A stretch of 49,632 nt of DNA from Gnetum montanum (taxonomy: Eukaryota > Streptophyta > Gnetopsida > Gnetales > Gnetaceae): NCBI GenBank assembly GCA_015680685.1, contig MNCI01025042.1, positions 828,649 through 878,280 on the forward strand, in the 5' to 3' direction. Below, piece after piece: positions 35,300 to 46,538 of the stretch (within the stretch, counting starts at the first letter, position 1; each line of letters starts with the position of its first letter). The position numbers and the translations under genes are program-made. The notes beneath the pieces are model-generated. The model searched no databases and had not been told where the DNA came from. It saw nothing but the letters and a program-made list of their open reading frames with translations.

Positions 35300-35770
35300 T
35301 TTTCATAACCCATTATCTTTGCACACAATTGCACCCTGTGTCACTGTATGCGATGCATAGAACTTTCTTCTTCTCAATCTTTTCAAAAGTGTTCTTCTTG
35401 GATAATTCTAGGGAAAGATCACGGATTCCTAAGCATGCATCTATAGTACTTAGCCATGCCCTTCCCATTATTATTGGGAAGTCCCCTTTACCATTATTTA
35501 CTTGTATCACTAGGAAATCAGCTAGGTACAACCACGTACACATAGTCAATGTCCTCCACTAGTCCCAAGGGAATAATGATGGATTGGTTGGCCAGATTTA
35601 GTCAAATATTGCTCTTTCTTAATTGAGGTAGGTTCCAGGCTTTGTACATCTCTTGTGATATTAGGTTGACTCCAGAACCTGAGCCTAGAAGAGCTTTACA
35701 TGGTTCATTACCAATGACTTGGAGATAGATTAGGGTGCTTCCAAGATCAAAGAATTTCCTAGGAAGGTGG
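35300..35770 (-). pseudogene. pro: Athila-like aspartic protease, broken (element C)
   Basis: On the minus strand the active-site region reads CKALLGSGSGVNLISQEMY near 35,640-35,700. The usual is ALLDSGSGVN, so the catalytic Asp is Gly. The C-terminal signature DFPIIMGRAWLSTIDACLGI lies in the open frame 35,313-35,549. A stop and frameshift separate the two. Position between gag and RT is as expected. Confidence 0.85.
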
Positions 35771-35999
35771 CCCACCTTAATCTAGTTAGTAACAACATGT
35801 GTTAACATAACCATATGCGTTGAGATCGGTGTTTAATTTGAAGGGAGCTCTAAAGCCTTATTTAATGGGGAGGCGTTTAGAGGTTCAATTGCTTATGGTT
35901 GTGAGGGCTTGGTTGGACTATTGGTTCTGAAGAAAGATCATTTCTTTATACGGTTGTCAGAACCAATAGCAAGTTGAGTATTTATAGCCCTTGTGGAAT

Positions 36000-38373
36000 T
36001 GCGTTGCTGTGGTTGAGTGGAGTTCCCCTTGCATTACTGGAGCAGGTGGTAATGGAGCTATTGATTTGAGAGTTGCGAATGGATTCGAAGGATGGTATGT
36101 GTGTGGGTTATCTCCCCTAGGAGAAGGAGTTCTAAAATACTCCCAAGCTTGATAGTGATGTTGTGGTGTAACGTGATTAACAGAGTCATGAGGAGAGATC
36201 GAATGCTGCATGTAGTAGCCATATGGGTCTGGATACCGGTAGGGGTATTGTTGCCTTGGTGGTGGCATCCCACATGACTGTGGGTATTACCACTATTGAA
36301 GTTGCTCAATGGGTTGTGGTGGAGTTCCACTTAGATAATATGTTGAAGGTTGATGGAACTACCTTGGGTTACCTTAGGGATAAGTTAACCGTTGGGGTGC
36401 TTGTTGTTTATTAAATTGTGGGTTGAGTGCATACACCCTAGACTCTTATAGATGTGAGATTACTAGGCAACATCCCTTAGGATGGTCATATTGGCATATC
36501 TCACATCCACCGTCATTTTCTATGTCTAAATCCACAACCTCTTCGATGATGGCCATTTTATCCTTACCCTTGTTACATGCATTGTCTACTTCTTTCTTTT
36601 TCTTTTTGTTATGATCACTACCTTGCTCCCTCGACTCCTCTACAATTTTAAGAATAGTTTCAAACCTACTATCTAGGGAGTCCCACATTTGGTCTACCTT
36701 TGCCGATACTTCAGTTATTAACTTTTGGAGCGGCAAATTTTTCTTATTCACCATCTCTTTGAGTGGTGACTCTTCTTCCTCCTCACAGAATCTCACTCCC
36801 CTTTTTCGGAATGAAGGATCTCAGTTGTACTCTTCCACACTTTCTCTCTTTTGTAGTTCACCTTCTTCTTTGCCTACTTGCTCAAGCAATCTATGGATTT
36901 GATGAGACCTAAGCTCTGATAGCCTTCCTTGGGCATATGTCCCAAGGGTTCTTCTTGTTTCATGCATAAGTCCATCTACGAGATGGCATAGTTGATCCCC
37001 CTGCGAATAACCATGGCTAGGGCAACGATGTAATAGTGCGTAATAGTGGCCCATGGTAGCATCCAAGGGTTTGTGATTTCCTTGCTTCCATCCTTGGATT
37101 TTCTTTCATAGGTTAGACACTTAGGAGCACATTTGGTACTTATCATTAAACAGTTCTAACATTGTACTCCATCTTCGAATGGATTCTAGTTCTAAGGATC
37201 GAACCCAGCTTTCAACTTCTTTCACTAGTGTCCTTGGGAACAACTTTAGTTTTTGCCATTCATTTTCTATGTTTTGCAAGGCACATGCATCATGGAATGC
37301 TTGTAAATGATTTTGAGGATCAGCATTGTATCCCCCTTCAAATCGTGGGATGTTGTTCATGTCTAACCTCTTGATCCTACTATCCTTTTAGTGCCTTATG
37401 GGAACTCTTATGGCCTTCGTTATATCTAGCATGCTTCTAGTTGCGAGTAGGGGTTCTTCGTGATCATCTCATTCATAGTTTCTATGGTATCTACATGGTT
37501 CCCTACTCTCCCTTCTTCTATGCCTTAATTACTTAGAGTGCCCTCATCCTTGTACTCGGCTATCTCATCGATGCTTTTCACTCTTTTTTCCTTTATCCTC
37601 ACAGTTGGTTTCCTTATGACTGCGTCTAGACACTGAAGGAGAGGATGAATGTGATGATGAAGGTGAAGAATAAGGAGAACCATTTCCATGATGGTGTTTT
37701 CTACCTTCTCTTCTATGGTCCCAACCACGATCATGATCATGGTCAGAACGTCCACCCTTATTGTGTGTTTGTGTTCCTTCTTTGAACACTTCGTGTTCGT
37801 GGGTATCAGAACCAGGGTTGTGAATTGTGGAGTGGAGGTTCTAATACACCACCTTTTGACCATCGTTAAGAGGAGGAACATCATTTTGTGGAGAACCTAT
37901 TGAAGCAGGTTCACCATCCTCAATTCTGTTCAAGACATGCGGAGCATTATGGGTCCATTTATCCTTCGAAGATGTATGGTATCTCTCCTGTCGCAAGTTC
38001 CTTTGATGTTGCACTTCTGTTGGATGATAGTCCCTTGTGTCATGATCACATGCAACATATTCTATGTACAAAAGTGGCATGTCTATTCGTGAGAGAGCAT
38101 GAAGGAGCATGTTGGGGACTGATCAGTTTGGAGGCAACACTATGTTACCCTCCAAGTCTCTCCAATGCAGTTGTTCATCTTAGTGGAGAATAAAGGTGAA
38201 ATTAGGTACATACTCATTGTGATGAGTATATACCACACGAAATTGTTGAGGAACTGACATATCTTGATTATGTGTATTATGCCGCCGACTGTCTCTTGTG
38301 TTAGTCCTAGGTAGTGAAGTGCTATTATGCGAAGAAGAAGACATTTTTTCTTGTTCGGTATGCAATTTACCAT
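36000..38373 (-). pseudogene. gag: Athila-like gag, broken (element C)
   Basis: An ATG at 38,373 (MVN) starts a frame that breaks at a GAAGAAGAAG slip site and resumes as SSSSHNSTSLPRTNTR. Farther on come an Arg/His/Ser-rich stretch (37,565-37,789), then the gag domain (37,121-37,360, MNNIPRFEGGYNADPQNHLQ and KLKLFPRTLVKEVESWVRSL). Next is CPSHGYSQGDQLCHLVDGL with a downstream helix (36,821-37,066), which matches Athila gag C-PHHGF. Then an acidic/Lys-rich coiled-coil-like block (36,560-36,796) and a zinc knuckle CEICQYDHPKGCC (C-x2-C-x3-H-x4-C) near 36,480-36,520. A Pro/Tyr/His-rich tail follows. Several stops; no function expected. Confidence 0.85.
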
Positions 38374-38464
38374 TGTCTTATCTTTCCTTGATTAACCCTT
38401 AGGGTTCATTCTAGCATCCAAATGATATGAATGATTTCCTATGTTCTATGTAGCACACAAATAA

Positions 38465-38487
38465 CTAAGTCCTTGCCAATGGCGCCA
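38465..38487 (-). promoter_or_regulatory. Primer-binding site of element C (tRNA-Asp type)
   Basis: One base after the LTR end (TCATCA, then T), the minus strand reads TGGCGCCATTGGCAAGGAC. This resembles the Athila primer site TGGCGCCGTTGCCGGGGA, complementary to the 3' end of tRNA-Asp, with a few substitutions. Its place and first seven bases are as expected for minus-strand priming. Confidence 0.8.
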
Positions 38488-38488
38488 A

Positions 38489-39288
38489 TGATGAGTGGCT
38501 AGGTACCCCTACACTCAACCATATGAATATGAGCGTTTCACGTGCGATCCAGTCGAACTCCAAGGACTAAGTGCTTACGCGCCTTAATGGAACACTTAGG
38601 GTTAATCAATCACTATCTTCCAAAACTTACTTGTATTGTCACGGTTGTATGGTTAAGTATGCTTGAGGTATATGATTTTTTATAGCTTTTATCTTTTTAA
38701 TGTCTTATGCTAATAGGGGAAGGTAAAGAGAACTAAGTAACTAACTTACATTAACTATTCACTAACTAAGTTCTAATTGTTCCTAACACCAGTATCCATT
38801 CCCACTTGCCATACACATCTTGAACCAGTGCAACACTGCTGGGATTACCAAATGCTAATCGTTACTGGGTTACCAAGTGCTACACGCATGCTCGAAGTGG
38901 TCATACTGAGTGCACTTAACTAAGAGAGTTAAAGGTTGAGAGAGATATTAATTAACTAGGAAAGCATTAAACATTAAATAATAATTAATTACTATTTAGC
39001 ATAATATGTATGCTGCAAGGTTTATCATAAAGTTCATCTTTATTGGCATACACAAATGTATGCTCAGGTACAAATTGCTCGAATAAAGATCCGTTCACTC
39101 TATGACTCCTACTACAAGCACATAGGAATTATTCTAACTTTGAAATGGTTAAACTGTAAGAGTTTGGCTAAGGTTCTAAGTCTAACTATCTTGAACAAGG
39201 GAAGCCACCCCTTATTTATAGAATATGAGGCAGGATGTGATATCGCGTACTCAATATCGCATGACGAATGCGATATCATAGTTCATCA
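38489..39288 (-). repeat. Element C 5' LTR (800 bp)
   Basis: Full-length partner of 29,474-30,254. It begins TGATGAAC at 39,288 and ends ACTCATCA at 38,489, next to the primer site. It has a TATA box and, near its start, a short inverted repeat (GATATCGC and GCGATATC at 39,239-39,277). Eight bases after its right boundary the truncated LTR of element B begins. Confidence 0.85.
39211..39221 (-). promoter_or_regulatory. TATA box of element C 5' LTR
   Basis: Minus strand CTATAAATAAG followed by GGGTGG, about 70 bp inside the LTR and conserved in the left copy. Confidence 0.6.
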
Positions 39289-39822
39289 GCAGTATTTCAT
39301 GGTGCTAAGTGTAGAGCATAGCCATAGAATGGGGGTGAGCATAACCAAGGGTTTTTACTAAAATGAGGATGTCAACCTACAGAGACTACTACCTAGGCAT
39401 AGTACAACATAACACATGAAAAAATATGAAAAGATGTAAGAAAAATGCAAGAAAATGCTAGAAACGAGAGAGAGAGAAATGGAACACCACCCCAAATGGG
39501 AGTGTAGTTAACTCCAAAATGGTCTTAGAAGGTACACAGTGTAGAATAGGTGCAATGGAAGTATAGTCACAGTCTCAGTGGTGTCTCGGTGGTAGGTGCC
39601 ATGATGAACCACACCTACCAAGTTGGCCACTGTGGTGTATCATGCTGTGTTATGCAAGGTTGTAATGGGGCCATGTTGTACCATGCAGTGTAGCTATGCC
39701 TTTCTACTAGTGTGGTGTGCTCTAGGTCTCGTTCACCCATAGAGCTAAGTGCCAAGATGTCAAAATGCCAAATGCCAAATGAAAGTGCCAATTGCCAACC
39801 CCTAAAACATTGGGGGTCTAGG

Positions 39823-39834
39823 GGTATTTATAGG
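39823..39834 (-). promoter_or_regulatory. TATA box of element B 3' LTR
   Basis: Minus strand CCTATAAATACC, identical at 47,354-47,365 and 49,291-49,302. Confidence 0.65.
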
Positions 39835-40149
39835 GCTAGGGTTAGCCTAAAATGTAGATCAAGTGCCACGTGGTGAGGTGGTAGGTGGGGCTACACCTTA
39901 GGGTAGTTGGAAAGAGCATAGCATTGACACTTAGAAAATTTTTTTGAAGTTGATGTCCCCATGCAGGCTAAGCTAGCTATGCTTTAGAGCATAGTGGAGA
40001 GCATGGCAGTAGGTGTTAGAAAATTTTCCAATCTATTTCTTCCATCCTAAGTTAGCTTAATAGCTTTTGGATTGACACTTAGGAAAAATGGCCATTGAGG
40101 TGTTGGCTACAATCTAGAGCATAGTAGGAGCAATGGGAGCATAGCACAA

Positions 40150-40420
40150 CACTTAGAAAAATTCTGCAAAACTAGCCATTTGTGTGTTGGCTATGCCTAC
40201 TACACTCTAGAGCATAGTAGCTATAGTGTTGAGCATAGCAACTATAGTGTAGAGCATAGCAGAACACTTAGAAAAATCCTACAAAACTAGCCATGTGTGT
40301 GTTGGCTATGCTTGCTACACTCAAGAGCATAGAAGGGCGTAGTAGCTACAGTGCCAAGCATAGCAACTATAGTGCAGAGTGTATCACAACACTTAGAAAA
40401 ATTCTGCAAAATTTGATCTT
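40150..40420 (+). repeat. LTR minisatellite, ~115-125-bp units
   Basis: Units begin ACTTAGAAAAATYCTRCAAA near 40,151, 40,265 and 40,390. Between them run repeated AGCATAGYAACTATAGTG words. The matching array in the other LTR of B spans about 47,635-47,900. Elements D and B-prime lack it, which explains their shorter LTR. Confidence 0.75.
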
Positions 40421-40594
40421 GTTTAAACACTTAACCAAAATTGCAAAAGATTGACCATTGAAGCTTACTACACTCTACAACAAAGAAGAGTGTGGCTCCA
40501 ACACCTAGAAAAATTTGTGGAAAGTGTCATCATTTTAACACTTAGCCAAATTGGTAGTCAAGAAGTGATAGCCCAAATTTTTGTGGTGTTTCAT

Positions 40595-40612
40595 TGGCCC
40601 CTCTTTATTAAT
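40595..40612 (-). promoter_or_regulatory. Polypurine tract of element B
   Basis: Minus strand AATAAAGAGGGGCCAA ends directly at the LTR start TGAAAC. This is a classic position and composition for plus-strand priming. Confidence 0.75.
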
Positions 40613-41756
40613 GTCTAGAGTAGTGGCCCAAGAGATGTTGATAAAGAATTGTAAAACACCATAACAGATGTGGCACCAACATCACTCATTGGTACTTGAT
40701 CGAGTGTCATTTCACCATGATTAAGAGTGTTGTGGATAGTGGTATGTTAAGGGCAAAGGGTATAGGTAATTTGATTGGAAGATGAAATGCAAACAAGGGA
40801 GATGAAATGAAAAGAATGATGCAAGATGCAAAGTTAGCATGGTTGATGGTGACCATGGCATGGAGTGGCTTGCCCCTAAAATGCTGACCTCTCATCAAAA
40901 TTTTCATGAGAGAGTCAAAGTTGATCCAAGGCTAGGCCAATTGCAAAGCTGCATCATTGTAAATTTTCTTGGGGATGTGCTTTTTCCCATTCTTTTTTCT
41001 TTTTTCTTTTCATTTTTCTTTCTTTACTTTACTATGAGGTGAACCTCCATTAGGTTTAGCTTACTATTGAATGCTAGCTACTAGATGTGGGCCATCGAGT
41101 AGATGGGTTTTGCTTTGTTGCAATTGTGTTACGTTTGTAGGATAGGTGTTTCCTCCCTAAGATGAGTTGTGTTACATCCTCTTGGGCCTTGACCAGCTAA
41201 CAAAGGTTCCCCGTGGAACAAGTTGCATTACATCCACCATGGGTTCTACAATTGAGGTGAGGAGAATGCCATATGCATCATAGTGCATATGCATAAGAGG
41301 GATGTGCAATCGTGAGTTTGGAGGGGATGAGAGGCTATTGGGATGGAGTGGATGTGCATAGACTATAATAGGATGAGGGGGATGTGCACTATTGAGTGGC
41401 TTAATTGGTTTGTTCATGCACATTGGAGTGATGTGGTGGCTTGTTATTGCAATGAGATACACCTTTGTATGATCACCTTCAAGGCTTCATCCTACAAATG
41501 TAACTCTGAGAAGACAAAAGAAGCACACAACATAAAATCCAAGTGCAAATGTTAAATGTGAAGATGTTGCAAGTGCTAGATGCGAAGATGGTGTAAATGT
41601 GTCAAATGTTGTGCTAGTTGTAACTGCTCAGAAAGTCAATGAAAGTGCTAGGGTGATGATGTTGTGAGTCCTCCAAAGGCCTCACTGATGGTAGGTGCTC
41701 CAAAAGATTAGCATAATGGTAAGAGGCAATGATGCTACAAGTTTCTGAACCCAATT
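40613..41756 (-). other. 3' untranslated region of element B
   Basis: Collinear with 23,422-24,714 of B-prime. No RT, RNase H or integrase homology is present, so the lack of pol is shared by two copies. A degenerate form of the 71-bp repeat lies at 41,555-41,710. Confidence 0.65.
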
Positions 41757-42370
41757 GAAGATCCTAGCAGATCATAGAATTCTAGCTTATAGTCCTAGCA
41801 GATTACTGTGTGCTAATTTAGAATCATAGTGGATGAGCTATTCTACCAATTTAATGTCATGACCCAAGGACAATTTGTGCCAATTTATAGTCATAGCAGA
41901 TTGTTATGCTAGTTTATAGTCATAGAAGATTGTTTATGCTAGTTTTTTATGTCATGGTGGACAAGTGCTTACCTTACTTGTGTGAGGTGTAATGTTACAT
42001 GTATAGTCATGCTATGTGCCTGCAAGATCCTACAAAAATCAACTAGAAAAACAACATCAAGTAGCACCTATCATAAACAAAGTTAACATGCACAACTGAA
42101 AGGAAAGCAATGTGAAGAGTGATAGTTTTAGGCTGTTCTAGGCCGCAAAGGTAGTTTAAGGCCATCTTGGGCCATCAAATGTTGCTAGTTTTAGGCCATT
42201 GCTAGTTTAAGACCATTTTGGGTCATTAATGATAGTTTAAGGCCATTTTGGATCATTAATGATAGTTTAAGGCCATTCCATGTTGTACGTTGCCAGTTTA
42301 AGGCCATGGCGAGCCATAGGTTACTAGTTTAAAGCCATTTCAAGATATAGGCTAGTTTAAGGTCTTTTCA
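41757..42370 (-). repeat. ~35-bp repeat array of element B
   Basis: About 15 degenerate units, with the two sub-types in the same order as in B-prime. TTTATAGTCATAGCAGA forms predominate at 41,757-41,960. TAGTTTAAGGCCATTTTGGG forms predominate at 42,120-42,370. The array is about half as long as in B-prime. Confidence 0.8.
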
Positions 42371-42639
42371 AGCCACATGTTTTTTGTAGTTTTAGTTTTA
42401 TGATTTTTATGTGTTTTTGATGTTATGAATAATCTAAATAGATGAATGTGTAAACAAAGCAAAAAAAATGTATGAACAAAATGAAATGTGTGATCTAAGT
42501 GAGTAGGCAAAATGTAAATGCATAGGCTAGTGCAATGTAAACGAAACTAAAAAATGCATGGCAAATGGAGGTAAGGGGTAGGTAGGTGACTAGGGCATTT
42601 TTGGCTAAGGGAGTGCCTTGATTTGGTAGTTATTTTCTA

Positions 42640-43260
42640 ATCTAGTTTGGATTAGGGGATGAGCAAGGCCTAGAGTCATATGGGAGGTTGTTGGCTTCAA
42701 CTGCTCATTCAGGTGTGTTAGCTTGATGCATTGCATTTGTTGCTATAGATGCATCACTAAGAAACTCCACCTCTGACACTTGCTCCATGTCTATGTTGTG
42801 GATAGCTAGAGAGGATGCATTATCACCATGGATGATAACTTGACCACATCCATGTGAAAGGTGAAATTCTTGGTGGATGGGAGAGGAGAGAACTTATAGT
42901 TAAGCTAGCCAAGCCTTCCCCAAGATCAGGTTGAAGCTTGGCATCTCCTTTATGATAGTGAAATCTTTGTTGGTGGTGAATTACTTTCCTACCACAAAGG
43001 CTAAGTTGATTTTACCCTTGACAGTGAAGCATGATCAATCAAAGGATTTTAGACATGTGATTTTGGTTAGCCTAATTTCATCTACCAGGCCTAGCTTATC
43101 GATGATGGAGTATAGGACTACATTTGTTGCTACACCATTATCGACATGCACTCTATGGATTGTGCACTGCCCAACATATATGCTAATGGATAGTGGAGTT
43201 GTAGTGACCTCCCCTAATTTGGGGTTAACCTTGATTGCATTATTGTGAAACACTAAGGAT
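42640..43260 (-). pseudogene. pro: Tat-like aspartic protease, broken (element B)
   Basis: The open piece 43,035-43,253 reads KVNPKLGEVTTTPLSISI, then VHVDNGVATNVVLYSIIDKL. The plant Tat protease active site (VDNGSA) is recognisable, with Asp retained and Ser replaced. Downstream, FNLILGKAWLA near 42,930 and SSPIHQEFHLSHG match the C-terminal signature. It follows gag in the element's direction and leads into the array. Confidence 0.8.
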
Positions 43261-43749
43261 GTTGAACTTGATTCCTATGGTGTAGGGGAGAACATCGTTG
43301 CATGGATGGTGTTCTCATCTACAGGGATGTTCTCTATAATAGGAATGGAGGCCAACATTCGGGCCAATGCTTGGTGGTGAGTAGATGAGGTTATGACCAG
43401 GTCATACAAGCTCAACATTATGTTCTTTTGCTTGAGAATTTGTTTCACCTAGGTTAGTGTAGTTATGAAGTCCTTGTTGTTGACCATTTTGTTGGCCTTG
43501 ACTTCCTCCATATGGCTTAAGAGATAGATCTCTCACAGAGGGGACTTGGGCTTGGGTTGCTTGGCCTTCTTGGGGGTAGGAGCCCTAGTGTTCAGTTATG
43601 GCTTATTGGTTATGGCCTTTACTTCAGTTGTGGGGGTTGCAAGATGCTTGTTTATCCTCTTGTGTTGCCATTTGGTAGGCCTCCCTAGGTTACTAGTGGG
43701 ATTGATCCTTGAAGAAGGAGAGGTTGAGACATTGCCCATTGTTGGGCCT

Positions 43750-45480
43750 TAGGTAGGTGAGGGGCCATCACGTTGTGGTACCATTATGAAAAATTGTGGA
43801 TTAGGAGTTTGTGTGGGGGCCAACTCATTGTGGCACCTTGATGAAAAAAGGTTTCTTAGTGGCTATTGTTTTCTACATCATGCCAATTTAACATCTTAGC
43901 GAATGGTTGCTATGGGATCTTGACCAGAACAGGTGTTGTGGGTACCTAAGATGACACTTTGATAACAAAGGGGGGCCTCTTGTTTGTGGAGGCCAAGGGT
44001 ATCCTTGCTTTGTTAGGAGGCATGTAGATCACAAAAGGTTGTTATGTAGGTTTAGACTTTCCACCTACGCTAATGGAGTTATGACCTAAGGGGCATCATT
44101 TGTGTTAGATTGACTTGCTACTTCAAGTACCAATTAGCCCCGTTCTATCATTCTTTACAAGTTATCCTACAAAGCATGATAGTTGTCTATACTATGACCA
44201 AACATCTAGTGGTAATGACACCATTGGTCCAACTTAAAGTGTTGTGGGACTAGGGACTTGTTTGGTACTACTAAGGTAGGGTTCCTTAGTAGTTCATAGT
44301 ACCTATCATGTTTTTGGTAGGCAATATCTAATATGTGTTTTTTTTGGATTCTCTTGACTTTCAAGAGTTTCTCCAGTAGTTTAGAGGATTCAATTGATAG
44401 AGGTGTATACTTTGAGTGATCCTTGCACTCAAAGTTGGGACTTTGGTTGGCCCCTACAGTTGTAGGCATGTTCGCGCTAGAGTTCGCAGCTTTGTGACCT
44501 AGGCCTTGGGCTACGTAGTCATCAAGCCCTAGTTGGTTGCTTTTGTGCTTGCGACCACTACTACCATTATTGCAATTTTCTTGCACACATGTTGGTTTCT
44601 ATAGGCCACATAGGATAGGTCATTGTTGGCCTATGTTGCCTCCTCTATGCCCTTCATTTGGGAAAAGAATTGGATGAGAGACTTCAGGGCTAGGTAATAT
44701 AGTTTGGACTTGATGAAGTCATTCACTACATCCTTGAAGATGGCTTGTAGGTGTGTCTCTACTAATGGTTCATGGATTTTGCTTAATGTGGCATTCTAGC
44801 ATTGGAGGAATTTAGGCACAAGCTTTAGGGGCCCTTTCTTGACTTGCATGAGTTGGTCAAGGGTTGCTTTAGGCTTCAGGTTGTACTTGAAGTGTATCAT
44901 AAACTAGCTTATGAGATCCTCCAAAGAAGAGATTAAGGCCTTGGGTAGCACATGATACCAGTCTAAGGCATTGCTAGTGAGTGACTTGGGAAACCCACAC
45001 ATGATGGTATGTGGCCAGGCTTGAAGGAGCAGGCACTCAAATTGAAATATGACCAAGTATGCATTGGGGGTACTCTTTACCATTGTACTTGGTGAGTTGA
45101 GGTAGCTTGACCCCAGTTGAGAGAGGCAAGGGTAGAACTATAGGAGTTATGGGGTTGTCCCAGTAGAAGTCCACCACCTTGATGATTTCAGAGGAGGTAG
45201 CTTTGAGTCAATTAATCTCCTCCATTAAACTTTGGATTAGCTGAAATGCCTAATCCAAGCTTGGGGATGTGCCAGCTGGTTACATTAGCTAGGATTGTGT
45301 TGGTTGTATGGTGCAGGGTTAGATTTTTGGTTGCAGAGTTTGCTAATTTAACATCGTAGTAGATGAATGTAGTTGATGCATTTGCTAAGAAATGGGCACA
45401 GTGACTAAGGTAGGCCACACACAAATGGGTTGAGAAACAACTGTGAGTGCCGATGAGATAGGCAGGCCATAGGATGTCTA
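43750..45480 (-). pseudogene. gag: Tat-like gag, broken (element B)
   Basis: On the minus strand the gag domain shows LDWYHVLPKALISSLEDLIS near 44,920-44,960. Next come LSKIHEPLVETHLQAIFKDV and FIKSKLYYLALKSL near 44,690-44,790. The open frame 44,206-44,586 then includes the conserved KYTPLSIESSKLLEKLLK and ends at the knuckle-like CHYH followed by FGHSIDNYHAL. It is collinear with the gags of A and B-prime. Many stops. The N-terminal portion (45,212-45,424) is Ala/Thr/Asn-rich. Confidence 0.8.
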
Positions 45481-46538
45481 AATCATTTAGGGATGGGAGA
45501 TGGCTCCTACGTGAGCATAGGGTTTGGAAAATGCAATGGTCACTTGCAAGAAAGGTTGAATTAGCATGGTCACCATCTCGGAGAGGACAAGTAAATTGAA
45601 CCGAGGAGGGGCCATACTGGGGAGTGGCTTTTGGAAGATAGTGTAGAGGGGGCTCTCACATTCGGAGTGGGCCTCAAACTCATCTTCTCCCTTCTAAAAG
45701 GCTTACTCATAGGTTGTCCCTGCATCGTGCTCATTCACATGGATGAGCTAGGACAATAGCTGGTGGTAGGACTCCATGAGTAAGATTATGTTGAATAAGG
45801 AGGGGTTGTACTCCCATCAATCCTAATGGACTCATTTGTAGTCCTATTTTTCCTTCAAGTTAAGGTAATCTACTAGTAATCCTGCTTGGATTTTGGAACA
45901 AACAAAATTTTATTATTCATGGCTTAGCGTGGCATGCTTTGGGTGGATCGTAGTGTCAAATGTGTTAGACATTGATGTGGAAGGTTGATTTAGATTCATG
46001 TTCACAGATTGGGTTGTGAGAGTTACTATTTGTAAAAAATGGCTAACTTTGAAATCTATAGAAAAATGACTAAGTCTGCTAGTAGTAAAAAAATGGCCAA
46101 GTATAAAAATGTAGAAAAATGGCTAAGTGTAAAAATGTAGAAAAATGGCTAAGTATGGAAATTACAAAAAGTTGACTAAGTATAAAATTGTAGAAAATTG
46201 GGTAAGTATGAAACTATGATAATATGGCTAAGTATGCAAATGTAGAAAAAATGATAAGTATGAAAATATAAAAAAAATTCTAATTGTGAAAGCTACTAAA
46301 AATGGCTAACTCTAGTGTTATGCTTGCTACGCTCTCATGTTGAGGGCAAGCTATGCTCTTCCTGCACACACAGAATTTTGGTTAATTGCCAAAGATATGC
46401 TTTGGCTTTTGTCCAGCGATGTTCTAGGGGAATTGACAAGGGGTTCCAATCTACACCAACTAGTGGTGGAGAGAGCACATGGGAAAAAATTAGAAAATGC
46501 AAAAGAAAATGGAGAAGCCCCCCTTCTAACACCAAAAA
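45480..46538 (-). other. Leader of element B with minisatellite and decayed primer site
   Basis: Sequence between gag and the 5' LTR. Part of it (45,912-46,030 and 46,320-46,538) matches the D leader at 48,084-48,570. A decayed primer site sits against the LTR: minus strand TTTTTGGTGTTAGAAGGGG at 46,520-46,538. A minisatellite occupies 46,025-46,315. Confidence 0.6.
46025..46315 (+). repeat. Minisatellite, ~27-33-bp units, in leader of B
   Basis: About nine units of the form GTAGAAAAATGGCTAAGTAT with variable AT-rich linkers. Adjacent units near 46,095-46,150 are almost identical; outer ones are decayed. The D leader lacks it. Confidence 0.85.

Larger units (their letters stand above)
39297..40594 (-). 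repeat. Element B 3' LTR, truncated
   Basis: It starts TGAAACACCACAAAAATTTG on the minus strand at 40,594, just after a polypurine tract. It matches the LTR at 46,539-48,083 down to a GTGCTAAGTG word near 39,302. About 215 bp present at the corresponding end of the other LTR (46,539-46,751) are missing, and element C's LTR lies immediately to the left. It includes a minisatellite (40,150-40,420). Confidence 0.8.

Noticed and set aside
39292-39296. GTATT beside both ends of element B as a firm target-site duplication
   Set aside because: The left LTR is truncated there by about 215 bp, so a true terminus is not present; five bases can match by chance. Kept only as weak support.
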